Positions 6,862 to 11,605 of a DNA stretch of 11,605 nt are shown here, piece by piece. The notes under the pieces are model-generated. The model ran no database searches, was not told the DNA's origin, and saw nothing but the letters and a program-made list of their open reading frames with translations. The DNA is from an uncultured Leptolyngbya sp. (GTDB lineage: Bacteria > Cyanobacteriota > Cyanobacteriia > Phormidesmidales > Phormidesmidaceae): positions 1 through 11,605 of the forward strand of contig CALBPH010000333.1 of NCBI GenBank assembly GCA_937899365.1, written 5' to 3'. Position numbers and translations under genes: made by a program. The stretch's first letter is position 1; each line of letters begins with the position of its first letter.

Positions 6862-7365
6862 TTACTCATAGCGAATTCCGTTGTGTTCTAACCAGCCGTC
6901 CGCATGCCAATCCTTGGGATCGTCATGGGTCCAATGCACAACACCACCCCGTTCATTCCACTCATATTCCCCCCGAAATCGCACCTCATCTCCTTCTCGT
7001 AACGTATCGATGCGGGGGGACACATCAATATTGTGACTGATCAACAATGACTGCCCTGATCCTAGTCGTAAAATAAATTTCTGATGTCGAGAGCCTTCTA
7101 AATCATCTGCTAGCAGTCGTTCTACTCTCCCTACACCTTCCACAATCAGGTCAGACTCACCATTACGATAGGCTTCCATCAGTTCAGCATCGCCTTTGAT
7201 CTCAGCTCGTCGAAAGAAATCCTGGGGGGCAGCATCCGCCATGGGTATAGTCCACAAAAACAACAATCCAGACACTTTTACGACTGGCACAAGTAGTAAA
7301 AAAACAGACAGAAAGGATAGGGTGATAAGCCTTTGAAACACTTTCATGACAGTACTTTTATCCAT
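6862..7365 (-). CDS. DUF3465 family exported protein
   Basis: This 167-residue protein begins with a long hydrophobic segment (about 11-38) followed by M-A-D-A-A-P. It is therefore exported with cleavage after residue 45, or else membrane-anchored. The mature part matches the DUF3465 family as I know it: H-Q-K-F-I-L-R-L (94-101), a S-H-N-I-D block (110-114), then G-E-Y-E-W-N-E-R-G-G-V-V-H-W-T-H-D-D-P (132-150) and a final G-W-L-E-H-N-G. The pattern of short strands suggests a small OB-like beta barrel. Its biochemical role is unknown; similarity to nucleic-acid-binding OB folds is only structural inference. An internal ATG (codon 7, at 7347) is an alternative start, and neither has a ribosome binding site. 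The gene diverges from the DUF1232 gene across 125 bp. Confidence 0.82.
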   Translation of the reverse strand: MDKSTVMKVFQRLITLSFLSVFLLLVPVVKVSGLLFLWTIPMADAAPQDFFRRAEIKGDAELMEAYRNGESDLIVEGVGRVERLLADDLEGSRHQKFILRLGSGQSLLISHNIDVSPRIDTLREGDEVRFRGEYEWNERGGVVHWTHDDPKDWHADGWLEHNGIRYE

Positions 7366-7490
7366 GGTGGTGGGAAACCGTATACGGTAATGTCGGTGTA
7401 ATTTTACCCCATTCCATGGGAGCTATCACCACCTGCGCAGTTTCTCTCAGTTTGCGATTATGAATTTGTCGAGCAAGAGAGACCGCACCC

Positions 7491-7832
7491 ATGAAGACAT
7501 CTGCACAGCAACCGATTATCGAAAGTCTACGCAACTGGTATCGCAAAGCTATCCGCCATTCTAAGTATCGTTGGCTAGTTGTTTTTGGTAGCCTATTGTA
7601 TCTAGTGAGCCCATTCGATATTTCGCCTGATGTTTTCCCCGTCATTGGCTGGCTGGATGATGGCATCATCGCCACATTGCTAGTCACTGAGGTGTCTCAG
7701 CTTTTGTTTGAACAGGTCAATGCCTCTAAGAAAAGGGGCAATCAAGAGACCCGAAAAGAGACCAATGCAGCCGCTGATGCCGCCACTGCAACCGAGCAGG
7801 TGGTTGATGTCCAGGCGGTATCTGTAAGCTAA
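7491..7832 (+). CDS. DUF1232 (YkvA-like) family protein
   Basis: The 113-residue product carries the DUF1232 signature, L-L-Y-L-V-S-P-F-D-I-S-P-D-V-F-P-V-I-G-W-L-D-D at residues 35-57. In this family a hydrophobic hairpin with a conserved S-P-x-D-x-x-P-D motif and a following G-x-x-D-D are invariant. Two hydrophobic segments (28-40 and about 49-73) indicate membrane association. The C-terminal 40 residues are polar, Ala/Glu/Thr-rich, and end in Q-V-V-D-V-Q-A-V-S-V-S, beyond the usual domain. GAGAGA at 7477-7482, eight bases before the ATG, may serve as ribosome binding site. The family is widespread, with no agreed function. The next gene follows on the same strand after 140 bp. Confidence 0.88.
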   Translation: MKTSAQQPIIESLRNWYRKAIRHSKYRWLVVFGSLLYLVSPFDISPDVFPVIGWLDDGIIATLLVTEVSQLLFEQVNASKKRGNQETRKETNAAADAATATEQVVDVQAVSVS

Positions 7833-7972
7833 CCCAGTCACTGAGAACCTTGTCCATATTAAGACCTGTGGTTTTGTTGCAGAGAGAATGTCACGGTTTA
7901 GCTTGGATGTGGTTTGACAAGATTGTTGCTTACATTGTTTGACGTTTAATCCATTAAAAAAGGCACAGAATC

Positions 7973-8401
7973 ATGACTTATACCAATACCCAAGCCGTTA
8001 ATGAAAATTTTGAGTCCATTAAGGCAGAAGGGGGGCGACGTACTCAAAAGATTGCCGATATCCTGAAGTCTGCTTTTTCTGAAGCGGTTACCGAGATTAA
8101 GGACGGTACCAGCACCGTTCGCCCCCTGGCAAAAGATCTGGCCGGTAATGCTGTCCAAGTGGTTAAAGAAAGAGGTCAAGAAGCCTATGTTAACGCTAGG
8201 CAGGCCGCCCAGGAGACAGCAACCGATGAAACCGACATCGTTATCCAGTTCAAGCTAAAGCTCCAGGCTATTGTGGATGCGATTAAGGCTACACTTCTTG
8301 GTCAGCCAGAGGACGGGGCCACTGAGGTCGTGGCTTTAGTCGAAAAAGAAACCGAGGTCCACACGGTGGTGACCGTGGATTCTACAGCTGATGCTGTATA
8401 A
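7973..8401 (+). CDS. Small amphipathic helical protein, unknown function
   Basis: I do not recognise a named family in this 142-residue protein. It has no signal peptide and no true membrane helix. Residues 10-75 form long amphipathic helices rich in Ala, Lys and Glu (for example K-I-A-D-I-L-K-S-A-F-S-E-A-V-T-E-I-K). A second helix at about 88-112 is more hydrophobic (I-V-I-Q-F-K-L-K-L-Q-A-I-V-D-A-I). This composition is like apolipoprotein- or LEA-type proteins that lie on membranes. The C-terminus is acidic and Val-rich (E-T-E-V-H-T-V-V-T-V-D), echoing the tail of the DUF1232 protein just upstream. AAGG (7960-7963) lies nine bases before the ATG, and TTGTTG (7923) with TTTAAT (7945) could be a weak promoter of its own. 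A strong terminator follows. Confidence 0.75.
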   Translation: MTYTNTQAVNENFESIKAEGGRRTQKIADILKSAFSEAVTEIKDGTSTVRPLAKDLAGNAVQVVKERGQEAYVNARQAAQETATDETDIVIQFKLKLQAIVDAIKATLLGQPEDGATEVVALVEKETEVHTVVTVDSTADAV

Positions 8402-8443
8402 CGCTTTCTAAGATTCTATTGACTGTTTGTTGGGTACGCTACT

Positions 8444-8478
8444 AGCGCTAGTTTCCTATGGGAAGCTGGCGCTTTCTT
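8444..8478 (+). terminator. Rho-independent terminator
   Basis: AGCGCTAGTTTCC (8444-8456) pairs along its whole length with GGAAGCTGGCGCT (8461-8473): 11 Watson-Crick and two G-U pairs, closing a TATG loop. TTTCTT follows at once. It lies about 45 bp after the stop of the helical-protein gene and fits the end of the 7491-8401 unit. Confidence 0.82.
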
Positions 8479-8480
8479 GT

Positions 8481-8510
8481 GGTCAATGTCTTTATGTAAA
8501 GACATTGACC
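8481..8510. repeat. Perfect 14-bp inverted repeat with 2-nt centre
   Basis: GGTCAATGTCTTTA (8481-8494) and TAAAGACATTGACC (8497-8510) are exact reverse complements around TG. There is no T-run on either side on either strand, so this is not an ordinary terminator. It sits 7 bp beyond the previous terminator hairpin and 197 bp before the FIST gene. It could be an operator for the signalling operon or part of a dispersed palindromic repeat. Confidence 0.6.
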
Positions 8511-8707
8511 CATGGACTCAGTAAACATGTTGAAATTTAGGGCTAACACAGGGTAAACCTCCTAAAAATCACCTAGGATTTATCTAAATCCAACCAGAAA
8601 CGGGAACTAAGCATACGTATATAAGAACTAGGAAACCAGGAGCGTTTGAGCAAAATTTCTAAACTTTCAGTTATGCACTGTCAGTATCCGTCGGTCGGTT
8701 AAATTTT
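8511..8707 (+). promoter_or_regulatory. Leader region of the FIST-kinase operon
   Basis: No gene is seen here. It is the only space available for the promoter of the FIST-kinase unit. Weak signals are TATATAAG near 8618 and a small inverted repeat GGATTTA-TC-TAAATCC (8576-8591). No clear -35/-10 pair and no Shine-Dalgarno site before the ATG at 8708 were found. Confidence 0.35.
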
Positions 8708-9901
8708 ATGAGCACTCAAGCCGGTGTCGGCATTAGTCAACATCACAATCCTAAAGTTGCTGGGCAAACGGCTGTAGCTAATGCCCTAGAACAAGCTGAT
8801 ATCACCCAGCCTGACTTTGTATTTCTATTTGCCACCGTTGGTTACAGACAGGAAATATTGGTCAAGACCGTGCGGGCGGCAACGGGTAATGCCCCCTTAT
8901 ATGGGTGCTCTGCGGCTGGGATTATTGCCCAAGGACTCGCGGATGAGTCAAACTTTGCGGTAGCGGTCATGGTAGTGCGCTCTGATGAACTTCGGTTTTA
9001 CCATGGTGCTCTGACCGGGTTGAGTCAGTCATCGACGGCTGTAGGTCAGGAATTAGGTCGGCGGATTAGCCAGGCAAATGGGGCAGATGCGATCGCACTT
9101 TTCCTCAATGCCGATGCCATTACCGTCAACTTTGATGACCTCATGACCGGGTTAGGACAGACGAACCAGCAGCCTCTGCCCATTATTGGCAGTCTGTGCG
9201 GCGATAATTTTGCTTACCAAAAAACCTATCAGTACCACAATGAACAAGTCATTTCTGATGGCATTTCCTGGGCGTTACTGTCCGGTAACGCCGACTTGGT
9301 CACGGGCATTAGCCATGGGTGCGTAGCCGTAGGTCAAAAACGAACCATCACCCGGGCTAAAGGCAACAAAATTTATGAGATTGACCACCAGCCAGTTTTG
9401 GATGTGCTGCACGACTACCTGGAAGATGACGAAATCGAAAGTTGGGATCGGACAGCCGTCAACCTAGGGCTAGGGTTGGTCATCCCTGGCTTAGCGGGGT
9501 ACGGCGCCGACTACGGAGGGGATGTCTTTATTCGCTGCATGATGTCTAAGGATGAGGCCACCGGTAGCGTTGCCATGGCTACCAACATCAACGAAGGCAG
9601 CGATTTTTGGGTGACACGCCGCGACACCGAAAAAATGAAGCAGGCTGCCAAGCAGACGGCATTTAACGTACTCAATCGGCTAAACGGTAAAACGCCCAAG
9701 TTTGTTCTCCACATTGAGTGCGATGGGCGCGGAAAGATGGTGCTGCCCGAAACCGACAAGCAAGCCATGATTGCTATTATGCAAGAAACCATCGGGCGTG
9801 ATATTCCATGGATTGGCCTTTATGCCTATGGTGAAGTTTGTCCCATTAAGGACCACAATTGTCTGCATGGGTTTGCAGGTGTCTTATCTGTAGTGTGCTG
9901 A
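8708..9901 (+). CDS. FIST domain sensor protein (NosP-like candidate)
   Basis: This 397-residue soluble protein consists of FIST_N (about 36-220) and FIST_C (about 225-380) and nothing else. Hallmarks are F-V-F-L-F-A-T (37-43), the P-L-Y-G-C-S-A-A-G-I-I segment (63-73), T-R-A-K-G-N-K-I-Y-E-I-D near the domain junction (215-226), and the C-terminal G-L-Y-A-Y-G-E-V-C-P-I (370-380) with G-F-A-G-V-L at the end. FIST domains are cytoplasmic small-ligand sensors attached to, or encoded beside, signalling proteins. In proteobacteria the FIST protein NosP binds haem, senses nitric oxide and regulates the histidine kinase in its operon. Histidines such as H203 in I-S-H-G-C could in principle ligate haem, but I cannot identify the ligand from one sequence. 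The stop overlaps the kinase start by one base, so the two are translationally coupled and probable partners. Confidence 0.9.
   Translation: MSTQAGVGISQHHNPKVAGQTAVANALEQADITQPDFVFLFATVGYRQEILVKTVRAATGNAPLYGCSAAGIIAQGLADESNFAVAVMVVRSDELRFYHGALTGLSQSSTAVGQELGRRISQANGADAIALFLNADAITVNFDDLMTGLGQTNQQPLPIIGSLCGDNFAYQKTYQYHNEQVISDGISWALLSGNADLVTGISHGCVAVGQKRTITRAKGNKIYEIDHQPVLDVLHDYLEDDEIESWDRTAVNLGLGLVIPGLAGYGADYGGDVFIRCMMSKDEATGSVAMATNINEGSDFWVTRRDTEKMKQAAKQTAFNVLNRLNGKTPKFVLHIECDGRGKMVLPETDKQAMIAIMQETIGRDIPWIGLYAYGEVCPIKDHNCLHGFAGVLSVVC
9089..9096. repeat. HIP1 octamer
   Basis: GCGATCGC inside the FIST gene. Confidence 0.8.
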
Positions 9902-11508
9902 TGACCAGTAACATGCCGCTTGACAAAAATAGGTCTACTGATGTCGACAGCCTGTTGCAAGAAAATAGTGATTTAAAGCGACAAAATCAGAAGTTGGCGA
10001 AACAAGTCACCCAGCTCATTAAAACCGAAAATCGACTTTTTCAATTTCAATCAAGTTTAGATCGACAGCTGAAAACGTATCAAAAGCTGACGGACCTCGG
10101 AAACGCGCTCAACCAGGCCTGCGACAGTGATACGGTCATAGACCTGGCCGTTGAATTTGCCCTGTACGAGTTAGAGTTTGAGCGCTGCATATTCTTTTCC
10201 CTCAACGCTGATACTCAGCAGCTCTATGTTCGGGCCTTTGATGGGTATTACGATGAAACATTCGCCAAGGTGATTCAAACCCTGACCATTCCATGGGCAG
10301 ATTTATTTAACGACGCTCACCCCACCACCCCACTGATTTGTTCAGCCCACTCGTCCGATAGTCACCTGAAGTCTTGGTGCTCTGCGTTAGGGATGGATGA
10401 ATATGCCGCCATGGTATTGCACCATGAAACACAATCGACTCTTGGGCTGTTGGTTGTGGGCAACACGGCTGAGATGTGGAACTACCACACTCGAGTTTTT
10501 GCCAACAGCAGTGCAATAACGGGCTTGACTAACTTGTCTAACCAGGTTTCCATCGCCATTAGCAACATTCGTTCCTACGCTTCGCAACAAAAACAAACTA
10601 AAGAGTTAGAAAAGATTGTTCAGGCGCGCACCCAGGAGATTCAGCAAAAGAATCAGTTTCTTAAACACACCCTGAGACAGCTTAAAAATGCCCAGGCTCA
10701 GCTAATTCATAATGAGAAGATGTTAGGCCTGAGCCAATTTGTTGCTGGCTTTGCCCATGAGATTAATAATTCTATCAACATTATCTATGCCAATATCGAT
10801 GTCGCCAGCGGTTATATGTATGACCTGCTGGCGGTAATTATGAGCTATCAAAAGCAGTATCCCCAAGATAATCATCCGATTCAGCGGGCTGTTGAGGATG
10901 CTGATTTAGACTTTTTGCAGGCGGATTTGCCCAAGCTTTTTCGCTCCACACTCACAGGGGCAGAGCGGATTCAAAACATCATGCTTTCGTTAAAATCATT
11001 TTCTCGGAAGAACGAAGCGCCCAGAAAGCGTGTCAATATTCATGATGGTATTGACAGTGCCCTAATGCTTTTGGAGCATCGTTTACACAGTGATGGCAAC
11101 TATCCAAATATCGAGATTGTTAAACACTATGGCACACTGCCCGCTGTTGAATGTTACGTGGCTGAACTGAACCAGGTGTTTATGCATCTGCTTAACAACA
11201 GTATTGATGCACTGCAAACCCAATCGGAATCGGCTGTTATCCCCCGTATTACCATCGCCACTGAAAGTCAAAATAATCGAGTCATTATTTGCATTACTGA
11301 TAATGGCCCCGGTATTCCCCAGGAAATTCAGGCCCAAATTTTTGAGCCATTTTTTACCACCAAAGACATTGGCCAAGGACCTGGGTTGGGTCTGCCCAAT
11401 AGCTACCAGATTATTCACAATCAGCATGGTGGACGGCTTGAATTCCAAAGCCAGATCGGTCTGGGTACCACCTTTGAAATTACGATTCCGCTTGAACTCA
11501 ATCCGTAG
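9901..11508 (+). CDS. Cytosolic sensor histidine kinase with GAF domain
   Basis: This is a 535-residue soluble kinase. The ATG at 9901 shares its A with the TGA of the FIST gene (TGATG), which marks coupled translation; an upstream in-frame ATG at 9859 would add 14 residues lying inside the FIST gene and is less likely. Order: a coiled coil (about 15-60); a GAF-like domain (about 65-225); a second coiled coil (228-272); a HisKA-type dimerisation domain with phospho-acceptor H286 in F-A-H-E-I-N-N; and HATPase_c with N-box around N432-N433, G1 D467-N-G-P-G-I-P, F-box F481-E-P-F-F-T-T-K, and G2 at 491-498. No membrane segment is present, so its signals come from the cytosol, probably through the FIST partner and the GAF domain. 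Odd points: S291 replaces the usual Pro after H-E-I-N-N, and G2 reads G-P-G-L-G-L-P rather than G-T-G-L-G-L-S. No receiver domain or response regulator is in view. Confidence 0.93.
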   Translation: MTSNMPLDKNRSTDVDSLLQENSDLKRQNQKLAKQVTQLIKTENRLFQFQSSLDRQLKTYQKLTDLGNALNQACDSDTVIDLAVEFALYELEFERCIFFSLNADTQQLYVRAFDGYYDETFAKVIQTLTIPWADLFNDAHPTTPLICSAHSSDSHLKSWCSALGMDEYAAMVLHHETQSTLGLLVVGNTAEMWNYHTRVFANSSAITGLTNLSNQVSIAISNIRSYASQQKQTKELEKIVQARTQEIQQKNQFLKHTLRQLKNAQAQLIHNEKMLGLSQFVAGFAHEINNSINIIYANIDVASGYMYDLLAVIMSYQKQYPQDNHPIQRAVEDADLDFLQADLPKLFRSTLTGAERIQNIMLSLKSFSRKNEAPRKRVNIHDGIDSALMLLEHRLHSDGNYPNIEIVKHYGTLPAVECYVAELNQVFMHLLNNSIDALQTQSESAVIPRITIATESQNNRVIICITDNGPGIPQEIQAQIFEPFFTTKDIGQGPGLGLPNSYQIIHNQHGGRLEFQSQIGLGTTFEITIPLELNP

Positions 11509-11546
11509 ATGATTAGTCAGTATTTGGTGGCCAGATGGGAACTAAC

Positions 11547-11605
11547 CTATGGGGCCACCGCCTCGCGCTGTCGATCTTTAATTTCTAAATGCACCAGTAG
11601 GGCAT
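11547..11605 (-). CDS. Possible 3' end of a convergent gene (partial)
   Basis: On the minus strand the frame starting at 11603 reads A-L-L-V-H-L-E-I-K-D-R-Q-R-E-A-V-A-P and then stops at TAG (11549-11547). The residue mix looks like a real protein C-terminus, and a convergent gene would end a reasonable 38 bp from the kinase stop. A competing plus-strand frame opens with ATG at 11509 and runs off the window. An inverted repeat GGTGGCC/GGCCACC (11526-11532 with 11553-11559) overlaps this end, without a T-run. Eighteen codons cannot settle the matter. Confidence 0.25.
   Translation of the reverse strand, partial: ALLVHLEIKDRQREAVAP

Noticed and set aside
7358..7687. Minus-strand frame of 109 codons across the DUF1232 gene
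   Set aside because: It lies antisense to a clearly recognised DUF1232 coding sequence and overlaps the start of the DUF3465 gene; no family features.
7946..8179. Minus-strand 77-codon frame inside the helical-protein gene
   Set aside because: Shadow of the plus-strand gene, which has a ribosome binding site, terminator and coherent helical pattern.
9859..9900. Upstream ATG at 9859 as the kinase start
   Set aside because: It lies inside the FIST gene, adds a Cys-rich segment with no domain, and the TGATG overlap at 9899-9903 is a much better coupled start.
11509..11605. Plus-strand frame beginning ATG right after the kinase stop, as a downstream operon gene
   Set aside because: No ribosome binding site, odd residue mix (W, R, C, S-rich), and a competing minus-strand frame looks more protein-like; too short to decide.

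Overview
The window looks like chromosomal DNA of a cyanobacterium. The evidence is three copies of the HIP1 octamer GCGATCGC (36-43, 4750-4757, 9089-9096), moderate GC content, few clear Shine-Dalgarno sites, and gene families common in cyanobacteria (CIA30, DUF4184, DUF3465, DUF1232, a GAF-type hybrid-free histidine kinase, and an NRPS-like A-T-R enzyme). A filamentous Leptolyngbya-like genome is a guess; the sequence does not fix the genus. No tRNA, rRNA, CRISPR array, transposase or phage gene is visible.

Left part (1-3180): the 3' end of an EamA/DMT-type transporter faces a CIA30-family gene across a probable bidirectional terminator. After a gene-poor gap with a small inverted repeat comes a DUF4184 membrane protein. 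Two short genes for probable lipoproteins follow, 22 bp apart, ending at a good rho-independent terminator.

Centre (3239-6860): one large minus-strand gene encodes a free-standing NRPS-like enzyme with the order adenylation, thiolation, NADPH-dependent thioester reductase, and no condensation domain. It should activate one carboxylate substrate, load it on its own carrier domain and release it as an aldehyde or alcohol. Its binding-pocket residues read E-V-P-F-I-A-H-V-V-K. This resembles the proline-type code but has lost the usual Asp and Gln at the first and third positions. Upstream lie a perfect 54-bp palindrome (probable terminator) and about 200 bp of hairpin-rich non-coding DNA that forms the 3' flank of the next gene.

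Right part (6862-11605): a secreted or membrane-anchored DUF3465 protein is divergent from a DUF1232 gene, which is followed by a gene for a small amphipathic helical protein and a strong terminator. After a second near-perfect inverted repeat comes a two-gene signalling unit. A FIST-domain sensor overlaps by one base (TGATG) a soluble GAF/histidine kinase. That arrangement recalls the NosP/NahK pairs of proteobacteria, where a FIST haemoprotein senses nitric oxide and controls its partner kinase. No response regulator is inside the window. The last 60 bases may hold the 3' end of a convergent minus-strand gene.

The two points most worth following are the altered specificity pocket of the stand-alone A-T-R enzyme and the FIST-kinase pair. 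The long palindromes are secondary.
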